The notes: generated by a model from the sequence alone, not told the origin. A stretch of DNA of 64,000 bases from Frigididesulfovibrio sp031553235 (GCA_031553235.1 JAVBLS010000007.1:1-64000); one strand, 5' to 3'. Counted from the stretch's first letter, positions 53,855-62,740 are shown. Made by a program: numbers and translations.

Positions 53855-53870
53855 AACCGTCCTGTGCGGA

Positions 53871-54086
53871 TCAGGCCTCGTCGTCTTCTTCCTTTTCCAC
53901 GACTTTGGTCTTCTTCTTGGCTGCCGGGGTGATGTCGATTTCATCAGGTTCCGTGGTGGCCTTTTTGAAGTTTTTGATGGCCCTTCCAAAGCCGCTGCCG
54001 ATCTCGGGCAATTTCTTCGACCCGAACAAGACCAGCACAACCACAAGAATGACGAGTATTTCGCCCATATTTGCTCCGCCGAACAT
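53871..54086 (-). CDS. tatA: twin-arginine translocase subunit TatA/E
   Basis: The 71-residue protein has one N-terminal membrane helix (EILVILVVVLVLFG), the hinge SKKLPEIGSGFGRAIKNFKKA and an acidic-basic tail. TatA forms the pore that carries folded proteins, such as the hydrogenases and formate dehydrogenases of sulfate reducers. ATG 54086 with GGAGG is preferred; a second ATG at 54068 is possible. tatB and tatC are not beside it. Confidence 0.93.
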   Translation of the reverse strand: MFGGANMGEILVILVVVLVLFGSKKLPEIGSGFGRAIKNFKKATTEPDEIDITPAAKKKTKVVEKEEDDEA

Positions 54087-54209
54087 AGAAACCTCCAGAT
54101 CTGGGTATGCGGTTGCGTACCGCATCAACAAAAAGATACGCCCGCGATACGGGAAGGTCAAGGCCACCGGGCTCTGCGCCCATCATTATCAGCATATAAG
54201 GGAGAAGTT

Positions 54210-55886
54210 ATGCGCCGCATAGTCGTCGTCGCCGCCGGCCCGGCCGGCATCACCTGTGCTTTGCGGGTCAAGCGCCGCCGGCCCGAGCATGAAGTCAACC
54301 TCGTGCTCCCGGCCGGGCTTGCGGAAAAGGCCGGGGGCACCGGCCCGTATTCCCGTCGCCTGGCCACGGGGCTGCCGGAGCGGGATCTGCGCGCCGCACG
54401 CGAAGTGGGCGTGCTGGAGGTCACCGACATCCAGCCCGATTTCGCCCGCCAAGAAATACTTGTGGCCTCGGAACGCGGCGACCTGCCGCTGCGCTACAGT
54501 TCCCTGGTGTTGGAAATTCCTGCCCAGAGCCGGGCTCCCGGCGCCCTGCAAAAGGCCGGCAACGTCTTCAGTTTGCCCGCCGACGGCTTCTTCGCCCAGG
54601 CCGCGGCCTGCGACGCGGCGCTGCAACGTTGCGCCGAAACCGGGCAAGCGGTTCTGGTGGTCGGCTTCGGCATGGACGCTCTGGACGCCGTGCTGGCGGC
54701 CCGCGAAGCCCACTGCAAGGTCGTCTGGGCGCACACCGAAAGTGCCGGCGCCCCCTGGGTGGACGCCCACCTAGGCGCCTGTGTCTTACGCTCTCTGGGG
54801 AACGAGGTCCGGATTGTTTCCCTGCCGGAGCTCCCGGCCACCCGCCTGGACGTCTGCTTGAGCGACGACGCCCGCTCCCTGGTGGGCTTTATCGCGCCGG
54901 AAATCGGACGCCTGGAAGCCGGTTGCTGCCTGTGGGCAGCCGCGCCCAGAGCCCGCCACCCGGTGGTGCGTGAAGATGGCGTGTTTCTTGATGCCCACGG
55001 CCGGATCACCATGGATGCCGGCCTGGAAGAAGAAACCGGGCTATACCTTATCGGCGGCGGCGCGGCCGGCGCTCCCGCCCGGCTGGGCGGCGGCGCCGAA
55101 GCGCCGGTGTATGCCGGCGGGCCCGAAACTGCCCTGGCTCTGGCCGGGCACGTTGCCGACCGGCTGGGCGGCCGGAATGCCGCCTTCCCCGGCCTGTGCG
55201 GGGTGCGCCGGGTGCGCGGGCACAATCTTGTCCTCTGCCGGGCCGGCTACACCCAGGCCGAAGCGGCCGCGGCCGGCCTCCCCGCCGAGCACGTTGTTCT
55301 GCCCCTGGAACTTTCCGGCGGCGTGACCTTGATCCTCGGCCTGGTCTGCCATATTCCGAGCCGTACCCTGCTGGGGGTCCAGACGGCCGGCCTGGGCACA
55401 ACGTCCGTCAACACTCCGGGCGCGACACCCGACACCGCTCTCGGCCTGTTCGATCTGGCCCTGTGCGCCCTGGCCGAAGGCCTGCCTCTAAAACGTCTGT
55501 GCGCCCGCGACTGGGCCGGTCTGACCGGTCGGGCCCTGGCCCGTTGCGCCTCGATGCTGCTTTACAAGCTTGAGGGGCCAACCAAGGGCATCAGCCCGGA
55601 TGAACTTCTGGCCTCGGCCGCGGCCGGGGCGGAATTCTTCACCCTGGACGTGCGCCCCGAGCGTGAATGGCTGCGCGAACGTCTACCGGAATCCCGCAAC
55701 ATTCCCATTGAGCACTTGGGCAAACGGCTGCAGGACGAAGTCCCGCGCTTCACCCCCCTGGTACTGGTCAGCCGCGACGGGGCCGACGCCTTTATCGCCG
55801 CCGCTCGCCTGGCCGGCCTGGGGGCCACGGACCTGTATGTGCTGGATGGCGGCACCATGCTCTGGCCCTATGAGATGCAACACTGA
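54210..55886 (+). CDS. CoA-disulfide reductase-like flavoprotein with C-terminal rhodanese domain, redox cysteines missing
   Basis: The 558-residue protein has the three-part layout of NADH-dependent persulfide or CoA-disulfide reductases (CoADR-Rhd). A FAD domain (VVVAAGPAG start) and an NAD domain (AVLVVGFGMDAL) are followed by a dimerization domain (AGYTQAEAAAAGL, RTLLGVQTAG) and a C-terminal rhodanese (FFTLDVRPEREWLRERLPES). The Cys43 region, normally SYGACGLPY, reads AGGTGPY. The rhodanese loop has Ser521 (LVSRDGADA) where Cys is catalytic. It therefore probably does not run the usual thiol chemistry. GGAGAAG precedes the ATG. The next gene overlaps its end. Confidence 0.78.
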   Translation: MRRIVVVAAGPAGITCALRVKRRRPEHEVNLVLPAGLAEKAGGTGPYSRRLATGLPERDLRAAREVGVLEVTDIQPDFARQEILVASERGDLPLRYSSLVLEIPAQSRAPGALQKAGNVFSLPADGFFAQAAACDAALQRCAETGQAVLVVGFGMDALDAVLAAREAHCKVVWAHTESAGAPWVDAHLGACVLRSLGNEVRIVSLPELPATRLDVCLSDDARSLVGFIAPEIGRLEAGCCLWAAAPRARHPVVREDGVFLDAHGRITMDAGLEEETGLYLIGGGAAGAPARLGGGAEAPVYAGGPETALALAGHVADRLGGRNAAFPGLCGVRRVRGHNLVLCRAGYTQAEAAAAGLPAEHVVLPLELSGGVTLILGLVCHIPSRTLLGVQTAGLGTTSVNTPGATPDTALGLFDLALCALAEGLPLKRLCARDWAGLTGRALARCASMLLYKLEGPTKGISPDELLASAAAGAEFFTLDVRPEREWLRERLPESRNIPIEHLGKRLQDEVPRFTPLVLVSRDGADAFIAAARLAGLGATDLYVLDGGTMLWPYEMQH

Positions 55887-56235
55887 AGTCTCCTGCCGGC
55901 ACCGGCTGCGCGGACGCTGCTTGTGGCGGGAAGACCACAACCCCGGTCTTTCCGCCGCCTACGGCTGTGATCGCCTGGATCGCCTGACCCGCGCCTTTGA
56001 CGACTTTTTTGATCGGGCCGAGGCTTTCGGCTTGAGTGAAGAAGAAATTTTGCGGCTCAGCGCCAAACAAAGCGGCAAAACCCTGCCGCCCGGCGATTGC
56101 CCCCTGGAGGCGCGCTCGGAAACTGTTGAAACGGCCGCGCGCGAGGCCGACCGCTGCCCGTGTTTTTTTCAGGGGCTCTGCCTGCTCATGCTGCCCGCCT
56201 GCTGCCCGCCCTGCCCCTTGGGCCTTGCGACGTGA
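55870..56235 (+). CDS. small cysteine-rich protein
   Basis: The 121-residue protein carries about a dozen cysteines. The first group is CNTEVSC, GRC and GC in the opening 40 residues; the second is DRCPCFFQGLC and ACCPPCP near the end. A metal or Fe-S function is possible. I do not recognise the family. Its ATG overlaps the end of the CoADR-like gene by 17 bases, which suggests translational coupling and a shared role. No clear ribosome site is visible, so the exact start is uncertain. Confidence 0.5.
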   Translation: MRCNTEVSCRHRLRGRCLWREDHNPGLSAAYGCDRLDRLTRAFDDFFDRAEAFGLSEEEILRLSAKQSGKTLPPGDCPLEARSETVETAAREADRCPCFFQGLCLLMLPACCPPCPLGLAT

Positions 56236-56256
56236 AGAAAAGCAAGCGGCTCCCCG

Positions 56257-56285
56257 TTGACTTGACGTGCAAAAATCATCATACC
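56257..56285 (+). promoter_or_regulatory. weak promoter candidate
   Basis: TTGACT at 56257-56262 and CATACC at 56280-56285 are spaced by 17 bases, before the next gene. The -10 match is poor. Confidence 0.25.
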
Positions 56286-56311
56286 ATGGAAGCATACCAC
56301 CAGGAAAAACC

Positions 56312-57085
56312 ATGACCCCAGGCGCCCTGTTCTACTTCCCCACGTTGCACCCCGAACTTGCCCCAGCCGGACTGCCCGAGGGCATTTTATTCATCCCGGC
56401 GGGGATTGCGCCGTTGCCCCCCAAGGCCGACCCGGCAGAGCACGCTTTTGCCGCGGCCCTGCCCCTGCCGCCGGCCGAGGCCCGGGCGGCCACGGAGGAA
56501 ATGCTCCGTCTGGCGGACGAATTCGGCCTCCGGGCTTCGGCTCCGGCCGCTGCGCCAATCGGTTTGCGCCCGGACGAAGCCGCGGATCTGTCGGCCTTTG
56601 TCCGCGGCAGGCCGGCGCCAAAACCGGAGTCCCCCCAGGGGCTCTCGCACGACGAGCGCATCGCCCGGCAGAAGCTGCTCCTGCTGGCCTACTCTTTGGA
56701 AGAACAACTAGCCGAAATCAAGGCTCTGGAAGCGCGTGTGCGCGCGGCCGAAGCCGGTCTGGCCGCCCTGTTGCGCGACGAGGCCGGGCCGGAAGCCCCG
56801 CCCTTGCCGGAAGAACCTCCGGCCGGCCATGCCCGCTTGCTCCCGGCCGTGGCCGCCTTCCTGCCCGCCGGCGCGGCTCTGTATGCCGACAATCCGGCCA
56901 TTGCGGCCGACTGGTGCCGGCGTTTCGCCTTTGCCCCGGCGGACAACGATCAGCTTAAGCTTTTTCCCGGTCTGCGCGACCTCATACCCCTTGCGGCAAC
57001 CGTTCCGGCGCAGGTTCTGAACCTTGCGGGCGGGCCGGGTGTCATTCTGTTTATCCCTGAAAAGGGAGACCGACGTGGCCATTGA
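56312..57085 (+). CDS. hypothetical protein with coiled-coil middle
   Basis: I do not recognise this 257-residue protein. The first 125 residues are Ala/Pro-rich. A coiled-coil follows at about 125-160 (RIARQKLLLLAYSLEEQLAEIKAL in parts), then a Pro-rich linker. The C-terminal 80 residues are compact (LYADNPAIAADWCRRFAF). It has no signal peptide. The start at 56312 has AGGAAAA upstream. Its end overlaps the HAD gene by 11 bases, so both are probably made together. Confidence 0.65.
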   Translation: MTPGALFYFPTLHPELAPAGLPEGILFIPAGIAPLPPKADPAEHAFAAALPLPPAEARAATEEMLRLADEFGLRASAPAAAPIGLRPDEAADLSAFVRGRPAPKPESPQGLSHDERIARQKLLLLAYSLEEQLAEIKALEARVRAAEAGLAALLRDEAGPEAPPLPEEPPAGHARLLPAVAAFLPAGAALYADNPAIAADWCRRFAFAPADNDQLKLFPGLRDLIPLAATVPAQVLNLAGGPGVILFIPEKGDRRGH

Positions 57086-57743
57086 CCTGTACCTTGCCGG
57101 TGACGACTTCCCCTACGGCCTGCGCGGGGTCGTCTTTGACGTTGACGGTGTGCTCTTTGATTCGCGCCGTTCCAACATGGAATACTACAACCTGATCCGG
57201 CGGGCCGTGCAGATGCCCCCCCTGACCCGGCGGGAAGAGGATTATTGCCACATGGCCTCCGTGGAGGAGGCCTATGACCTGATTATCCCGAACGACCTCC
57301 GGCCCAAGGCCATGGAAGCGGCCCGGCGAATCAACTACCGTGAGCAGATTCTCCCCCTACTCACTCCCGAGCCGGGTCTGCCCGAAGCCCTGCACTGGCT
57401 GCGCCAATGGAAGGTGCGCATGGCCGTGTTCACCAACCGCACCAACACCGTGGACGATCTGCTGCGCTGGTTCGGGCTGGAGGAATTCTTCACGCCGGTA
57501 AAAACCGCAGCCAACAGCGCTCCCAAACCCAACCCCCGCGGTCTGCTGGAAATTGTCGACGAATGGGGCACCACCCCCAACCAGATTGCCTTTCTCGGCG
57601 ACTCCTTGGTGGATGAACAGGCCGCCGAGGCCGCCGGGGTGCCCTTCTGGTCCTTCCGCAACGAAGATCTGCGCGCTTCCCTGCACTTTTCCGACTTCTT
57701 CGGCCTGATTTCTCGACTGACCCCTCTGGTGGAGCGTTCCTGA
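57075..57743 (+). CDS. HAD-superfamily hydrolase
   Basis: The 222-residue protein has motif I GVVFDVDGVLFDS, motif II FTNRTNT, the Lys of SAPKPNPRGLLE and motif IV FLGDSLVDEQAA. The cap domain is of the phosphoglycolate-phosphatase type. The substrate is unknown. GTG 57075 with AAGGGAGA is preferred; it lies inside the preceding gene. A gap of about 255 bases then leads to yggT and holds nothing recognised. Confidence 0.85.
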   Translation: MAIDLYLAGDDFPYGLRGVVFDVDGVLFDSRRSNMEYYNLIRRAVQMPPLTRREEDYCHMASVEEAYDLIIPNDLRPKAMEAARRINYREQILPLLTPEPGLPEALHWLRQWKVRMAVFTNRTNTVDDLLRWFGLEEFFTPVKTAANSAPKPNPRGLLEIVDEWGTTPNQIAFLGDSLVDEQAAEAAGVPFWSFRNEDLRASLHFSDFFGLISRLTPLVERS

Positions 57744-57998
57744 AGCGAATGACGACGACGGCCGCAAAAGGGAGCATTCTCTTATCGCGACCGGCTCACG
57801 TCCCGACCACAGAAGAGGGTTGCGCTCCACCCCGGAAGGGAACCACGCTTCCGCCGCGACGGGGCCACGCATCGGGCGCAGCCGGGCCTCTCCACAAGTT
57901 TTTACTTGATTCTTTGTCCAATGCAGGGGAAGTATAAGGACACGTCCCTTCGAAGCCCTCGGCTATACTGGGCTTCGCAACCCCCGGATGGAGGTATC

Positions 57999-58280
57999 AT
58001 GAGCGTTATCGTCGGGCATATCATCGGCGCCGTCTCCTGGCTTTTGGGCATCTATTCCTTAGTCGTGCTGGCGGCCTGCATCATATCCTGGGTCAACCCC
58101 GATCCATACAATCCCATCGTGCGCACTCTGCGTACCTTGACCGAACCCGTCTTGTGGCGCATCCGCAAGTATCTGCCTTTCACCTACATCAACGGCCTGG
58201 ACTTCTCCCCTCTGGTGCTGCTGTTGGTCATTGAACTGTTTCGACGGGTGGTGCTGCAGTCAATATTTGATCTTTTATAG
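57999..58280 (+). CDS. yggT: YggT-family membrane protein
   Basis: This 93-residue protein has two membrane segments and the YggT pattern: LVVLAACIISWVNPDPYNPIVRTL in parts, then LTEPVLWRIRKYLP and DFSPLVLLLVIEL. YggT proteins are linked to cell division or to osmotic and potassium adaptation. GGAGG is well placed before the ATG. As in many bacteria it is followed by a yggU (DUF167) gene, here after about 220 bases. Confidence 0.9.
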   Translation: MSVIVGHIIGAVSWLLGIYSLVVLAACIISWVNPDPYNPIVRTLRTLTEPVLWRIRKYLPFTYINGLDFSPLVLLLVIELFRRVVLQSIFDLL

Positions 58281-58501
58281 TTATCGTGCTTCGTCCCCAG
58301 TGGTGAAATATCGGCCTTGCCCACTTCGCGGCGGGATATTGTCCTAGTGTTTCCGAGGCGAGCGCATAAGCAAACACTTGAAGATTTTTTCAAAGCCCGT
58401 AAACTGCGGAGGCATGATATGAGGGGAGCCTTGGCCCAGGTCGGCCAAAATCGGGCCGCAAACGCCCGAAACACGGCCGAACGGCCTGTGCCGGAGGTAT
58501 G

Positions 58502-58837
58502 ATGACCTCCGGCCGCCCGGAATTTGTCCGCCCCGCGTGGGACAAAGGCTGGCTGCTGCAGGTCAGGGCTCAGCCCGGCGCGAAAAAGTCGGAAACGGCC
58601 GGCAAGCAGGCAGGGCGTCTGCGTGTGCGTGTGGCTGCTCCGGCGGTGGACAACAAGGCCAACAAGGCCCTTGCGGCCTTTATCGCCGAAGCATTGGGAC
58701 TGCGCGCCTCACAGGTGCGCGTCGTGCGCGGCGAAACGGCCCGGGAGAAAACCCTGCTCGTGGAAAGCCCAAGCGAGCCGGACTGGAATAGATTGGGCTG
58801 CATTGCGGAACGTTGCGCCCCCGGGCGCAAACCATAA
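58502..58837 (+). CDS. yggU: DUF167 protein YggU
   Basis: The 111-residue protein matches DUF167: LLQVRAQPGAKKSE, RLRVRVAAPAVDNKANKALAAFIAEAL in parts, and VRVVRGETAREK. The fold is known but the function is not. ATG at 58502 suits the GGAGG four bases upstream better than the adjoining ATG at 58499. It belongs to the group with yggT. Confidence 0.9.
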   Translation: MTSGRPEFVRPAWDKGWLLQVRAQPGAKKSETAGKQAGRLRVRVAAPAVDNKANKALAAFIAEALGLRASQVRVVRGETAREKTLLVESPSEPDWNRLGCIAERCAPGRKP

Positions 58838-58856
58838 CCTGCACAGGAGGTATCCC

Positions 58857-59078
58857 GTGGAGCAGAAAGAACTTGAAATGATCGAAAAACTGTCCCCCAC
58901 GCACGCCGACATCCGGACACTGTGGGAAGAGCACATGCTGTATGAAAAGCAGTTGGAAAAGCTGGAAAGCAAGCCTTATCGCAGCCCGGCCGAAGAGCAG
59001 GAAAGGCGCCTTTTGAAAAAGCAAAAACTGGACGGCAAGACAAAACTGGTGGAACTGCTGCACAAGTACGCCAACTAA
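58857..59078 (+). CDS. DUF465 small helical protein (YdcH-like)
   Basis: The 73-residue protein is a helical hairpin with HMLYEKQLEKLESKPYRSPAEEQE in parts and LLKKQKLDGKTKLVELL, which is the DUF465 pattern. The function is unknown. GTG 58857 has AGGAGG at six bases. It ends 24 bases before ilvB and may be cotranscribed with it. Confidence 0.85.
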   Translation: MEQKELEMIEKLSPTHADIRTLWEEHMLYEKQLEKLESKPYRSPAEEQERRLLKKQKLDGKTKLVELLHKYAN

Positions 59079-59102
59079 CTGCAAACAAGCGCGGAGGGTC
59101 TC

Positions 59103-60797
59103 ATGGAGCTCACGGGAGCCCAAATTCTCATGGAGTGTCTGCAACGCGAGGGCGTGGACGTCATCTTCGGATATCCCGGCGGCGCGGTCATCGACATTTA
59201 TGATGAGTTGTCGCGCCGACCGGAACTGCGCCACATCCTCGTGCGGCACGAGCAGGGTGCGGTCCACGCGGCCGACGGATACGCCCGGGCTTCCGGCAAA
59301 GTGGGGGTATGCCTGGTCACCTCCGGTCCCGGCGCCACAAACGCCGTGACCGGCATCGCCACGGCCAATGCCGATTCCATTCCCCTGGTGGTCTTCACCG
59401 GGCAGGTGCCCACCCGGCTGATCGGCAACGACGCCTTTCAGGAAGTGGACATTGTGGGCATTACCCGGCCCTGCACCAAGCACAACTACCTGGTCAAAAA
59501 CATCAAGGATCTTGCCGGAATTATCCGTCAGGCCTTTTACCTGGCCAGAACCGGCAGGCCGGGTCCTGTGCTTGTGGACCTTCCCAAAGACGTGATGATC
59601 GACCGCGCCACGTTCGCTTGGCCCGAAGACGTGCGCATGCGCAGTTACAACCCCACCTACAAGCCGAATCTTGTGCAGCTTCGCCGGGCCGCGGAGCTGC
59701 TCATCAAGGCCGAACGGCCGTTGATTCTGGCGGGCGGCGGGGTGATCGGCTCCAACGCGGCCCAGGCCCTGACCGATTTGGCCACGCGCTTCTCTCTGCC
59801 CGTGGCCTCCACGCTCATGGGCCTGGGCGCCTTTCCCGGCACCCACCCGCTCTGGCAGGGCATGGTGGGGATGCACGGCCGGGTTTCGGCCAACCGGGCC
59901 GTCAGCGAAGCCGACGTGCTGGTGGCCGTGGGCACCCGCCTGGCCGACCGGGTAACCGGCAAAATTTCCGCCTTTGCCGGGCGCTCCCAAATCATCCACA
60001 TCGACATCGACCCGACCTCCATTCGCAAGAATGTCAGCGTCGACGTCCCCGTGGTGGCCGACTGCCGTGAGGCCCTGATTGGGCTGGGCAACGTTCTGGC
60101 CGCCCGCGAGGGCGAGGCCGACTGGGCGGCCGAACACTTTGCCTGGCTGGAACATCTGGGCGAAATCTCGACCACGCACCCCCTGACCTATGTGAAGGGC
60201 AATGAAATCAAGCCCCAGCAGGTCATTGAGGCGGTCTATCGTCTGGCCGGCGGCGACGACACGATCATCACCACCGAAGTGGGCCAGCACCAGATGTGGA
60301 CCGCCCAGTTCTATACCTTTACCAAGCCGCGCACCCTGCTCTCCTCGGGCGGCCTCGGCACCATGGGCTATGGCCTGCCGGCCGGCGTGGGCGCCGCCCT
60401 GGCCATGCCGGACAAAAAGATCATCGGCATCGCCGGCGACGGCTCCCTGCAGATGAACATTCAAGAACTGGCCACCATCGTGCAGAACAAGCTGCCCATC
60501 AAAACGGTGATCCTGAACAACTGTTTTTTGGGCATGGTCCGGCAGTGGCAGGATCTGTTCTACAAGCAGAACTACATGTGCACCTGCATGGAAGGCCAGC
60601 CGGATTTCGTCAAGCTGGCCGAGGCTTACGGCCTTGAAGGCTACCGCATCACCGACCCGGCGGAACTCGACGACGTGCTGGCCGCCGCCCTGGCCACGCC
60701 GAACCCGGCCCTGATCGACGTGCATGTGGCCCGGGAAGAGAACGTTTACCCCATGGTGCCGTCCGGCGCGGCCCTCGACGAAATGCTGTTGGTGTAG
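59103..60797 (+). CDS. ilvB: acetolactate synthase large subunit
   Basis: The 564-residue ThDP enzyme condenses pyruvate with pyruvate or 2-ketobutyrate, the first common step to valine, leucine and isoleucine. The catalytic Glu region is VRHEQGAVHAADGYARA, and TSGPGATNAVTGIA follows. The ThDP/Mg motif is GDGSLQMNIQELATI with NNCFLGMVRQWQ. GCGGAGGG is well placed before the ATG. ilvN begins 10 bases downstream, forming ilvBN, and ilvC follows. Confidence 0.97.
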   Translation: MELTGAQILMECLQREGVDVIFGYPGGAVIDIYDELSRRPELRHILVRHEQGAVHAADGYARASGKVGVCLVTSGPGATNAVTGIATANADSIPLVVFTGQVPTRLIGNDAFQEVDIVGITRPCTKHNYLVKNIKDLAGIIRQAFYLARTGRPGPVLVDLPKDVMIDRATFAWPEDVRMRSYNPTYKPNLVQLRRAAELLIKAERPLILAGGGVIGSNAAQALTDLATRFSLPVASTLMGLGAFPGTHPLWQGMVGMHGRVSANRAVSEADVLVAVGTRLADRVTGKISAFAGRSQIIHIDIDPTSIRKNVSVDVPVVADCREALIGLGNVLAAREGEADWAAEHFAWLEHLGEISTTHPLTYVKGNEIKPQQVIEAVYRLAGGDDTIITTEVGQHQMWTAQFYTFTKPRTLLSSGGLGTMGYGLPAGVGAALAMPDKKIIGIAGDGSLQMNIQELATIVQNKLPIKTVILNNCFLGMVRQWQDLFYKQNYMCTCMEGQPDFVKLAEAYGLEGYRITDPAELDDVLAAALATPNPALIDVHVAREENVYPMVPSGAALDEMLLV

Positions 60798-60807
60798 GAG
60801 GCCGCGT

Positions 60808-61296
60808 ATGAGACATGTTCTTTCCGTTCTTGTAGAAAACGAGCCCGGCGTGCTTTCCCGCGTGGCGGGTCTGTTCAGCGGCCGGGGCTTCAATATCGAA
60901 TCCCTCAACGTGGCTCCCACCCTGGAGCCCGGTATTTCGCACATGACCATCACCACCTCCGGCGACGACCAGATCATCGAACAGATCATCAAGCAGTTGC
61001 GCAAACTGGTCACCGTGGTCAAAGTGGTGGATTTTCAAGATCTGGCCTGTGTCGAGCGGGAAATGATGCTGGTCAAGGTTCAGGCCGACGATGCCCGACG
61101 CGGCGAGGTGCTGCGCATCGCCGACATCTTCCGTTGCAAGGTGGTGGACGTGAGCCTTTCGGACCTCACTCTCGAAGCCACGGGCAATCACGAAAAACTT
61201 GCCGCCATCGTCAGTCTGCTGACCAAATTCGGCATCAAAGACATCACCCGCACCGGCACCATGGCCATGCGCCGCAGCATGCAGGTCGATACCTAA
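60808..61296 (+). CDS. ilvN: acetolactate synthase small (regulatory) subunit
   Basis: This 162-residue subunit has an N-terminal ACT domain (VLVENEPGVLSRVAGLFSGRGFNIESLNV in parts) that binds valine for feedback inhibition. A C-terminal domain begins REMMLVKV. TAGGAGG overlaps the ilvB stop and serves its ATG. The length and order match ilvBN of other proteobacteria. Confidence 0.96.
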   Translation: MRHVLSVLVENEPGVLSRVAGLFSGRGFNIESLNVAPTLEPGISHMTITTSGDDQIIEQIIKQLRKLVTVVKVVDFQDLACVEREMMLVKVQADDARRGEVLRIADIFRCKVVDVSLSDLTLEATGNHEKLAAIVSLLTKFGIKDITRTGTMAMRRSMQVDT

Positions 61297-61302
61297 GTGT
61301 TC

Positions 61303-61354
61303 GCCGGTTTTTCGCCTTTATGAAATTGCCTCAGGTGAAAAACCGGCTTTTTTT
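61303..61354 (+). terminator. terminator-like hairpin inside ilvBNC
   Basis: A 15-pair stem (61303-61317 with 61333-61347, one G-U) has a 15-base loop and seven T right after (61348-61354). It lies between ilvN and ilvC, so ilvC is either read through, controlled at this point, or has its own promoter. Confidence 0.8.
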
Positions 61355-61390
61355 GTCGCCCCGTCGGGCATCACTTGCGAAGGAGACAAC

Positions 61391-62383
61391 ATGAAGGTTT
61401 ATTACGAGAACGAGGCGGATCTGAACGTGCTGAAGGGCAAGACCATCGCGATCATCGGCTACGGCAGCCAAGGCCACGCCCATGCCCTGAACCTGCGCGA
61501 TTCCGGCCTCGAAGTCATTGTCGGGCAGCGGCCCGGCGGACGCAACTATGAACTGGCCAAAGAACACGGCTTTGCCCCCATGTCCGCGGCCGAAGCCGCG
61601 GCCAAGGCCGACATCATTATGATCCTCCTGCCGGATCAGCACCAGGCCGCCGTATATGCCAACGACATCGAGCCGCACCTGACCGCCGGCAAGGCCCTGC
61701 TCTTTGCCCACGGCTTCAACATCCACTTTCAGCAGATCGAGCCGCCCAAAGACGTGGACGTCTTCCTGATTGCCCCCAAAGGCCCCGGCCACCTAGTGCG
61801 CCGCACCTTTGAAGAAGGCGGCGGCGTGCCCTGTCTGGTGGCCATCCACCAGAACGCCACCGGCAAGGCCCTGGACGTCGCCCTGGCCTATGCCAAGGGC
61901 ATCGGCGGCGCCCGCTCAGGCGTCATTGAAACCACCTTCCGCGAAGAGACCGAAACCGACCTCTTCGGCGAGCAGGCCGTGCTTTGCGGTGGCCTGACCG
62001 CCCTGGTCCAGGCAGGCTTTGAAACCCTGGTGGAAGCCGGCTACGCCCCGGAAATGGCCTATTTTGAGTGCCTGCACGAGGTCAAGCTGATCGTCGACCT
62101 GATGTACGAAGGCGGCATGGCCAAAATGCGCAACTCGATCAGCGACACGGCCGAATACGGCGACTATATCACCGGCCCGAAAATCGTCACGGGAGAGACC
62201 AAAAAGGCCATGAAGGGTGTGCTCAAAGACATTCAGACCGGCGTCTTTGCCCGCGACTTCATTCTGGAAAACAAGGCCGGCATGGCCTCTTTCAAAGCTA
62301 TGCGCCGTCTGCACACCGAACACCCCATCGAGACCGTCGGCACCAAACTGCGCGCCATGATGCCCTGGCTGCAACGCCGCTAG
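61391..62383 (+). CDS. ilvC: ketol-acid reductoisomerase
   Basis: The 330-residue class I enzyme isomerises and reduces acetolactate, using NADPH and Mg2+. The cofactor loop is IIGYGSQGHAHALNL followed by VGQRPGGRNYE. The metal residues are in LFGEQAVLCGG and FECLHEVKLIVDLMYEGG. KNKAGMASF-like sequence (here ENKAGMASFKAMRR) closes it. AAGGAGAC lies before the ATG. Confidence 0.97.
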   Translation: MKVYYENEADLNVLKGKTIAIIGYGSQGHAHALNLRDSGLEVIVGQRPGGRNYELAKEHGFAPMSAAEAAAKADIIMILLPDQHQAAVYANDIEPHLTAGKALLFAHGFNIHFQQIEPPKDVDVFLIAPKGPGHLVRRTFEEGGGVPCLVAIHQNATGKALDVALAYAKGIGGARSGVIETTFREETETDLFGEQAVLCGGLTALVQAGFETLVEAGYAPEMAYFECLHEVKLIVDLMYEGGMAKMRNSISDTAEYGDYITGPKIVTGETKKAMKGVLKDIQTGVFARDFILENKAGMASFKAMRRLHTEHPIETVGTKLRAMMPWLQRR

Positions 62384-62407
62384 CGCCTCGTTACGCCCTT
62401 CGGTTTT

Positions 62408-62447
62408 CGGAGCCGTTCTCGGGTAAACGGGAACGGCTCCGTTTTTC
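62408..62447 (+). terminator. terminator of ilvC
   Basis: CGGAGCCGTTC at 62408-62418 pairs with GAACGGCTCCG at 62431-62441, followed by TTTTT. Confidence 0.88.
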
Positions 62448-62575
62448 AGCCGCATATTTTACCGATTTTCCGCCGCGCATTTTGCCGAATGCAGCCGGAT
62501 ACAACCCGACACGTGCGAAATCCGGGCTGAACCAAAACTTCTAATGGCTGTCCCGCCTGTGGAAAAGATACTTTA

Positions 62576-62607
62576 GAGTAAAGTAACTTTGAAAAGTTAC
62601 TTTACTC
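62576..62607. repeat. 14-bp perfect AT-rich inverted repeat
   Basis: GAGTAAAGTAACTT at 62576-62589 is mirrored by AAGTTACTTTACTC at 62594-62607 around TGAA. No T run follows, so it is probably an operator or structural site rather than a terminator. It stands alone in the 429-base gap between ilvC and rubrerythrin, about 205 bases before the latter. Confidence 0.6.
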
Positions 62608-62740
62608 CGACGACCGCGTAAGTGGGCTGCGATTCACGACTACACGGAGGATACTTTCGATTCCCCGGCAGTAGGCTGTCGGCCCATCGAACTTCGCAGC
62701 CATTATTTGCTTGCGGGCTCGTTTGGAAGTCCGCCGGCAA

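Noticed and set aside
58317..58502. 61-codon frame between yggT and yggU
   Set aside because: Arg-rich, no good ribosome site for the whole frame and no family; a 27-codon version from 58420 is also unsupported.
58680..61022. 780-codon open frame opposite yggU, DUF465 and ilvB
   Set aside because: It covers several certain genes on the other strand and reads as low-complexity Gly/His/Val-rich shadow sequence.
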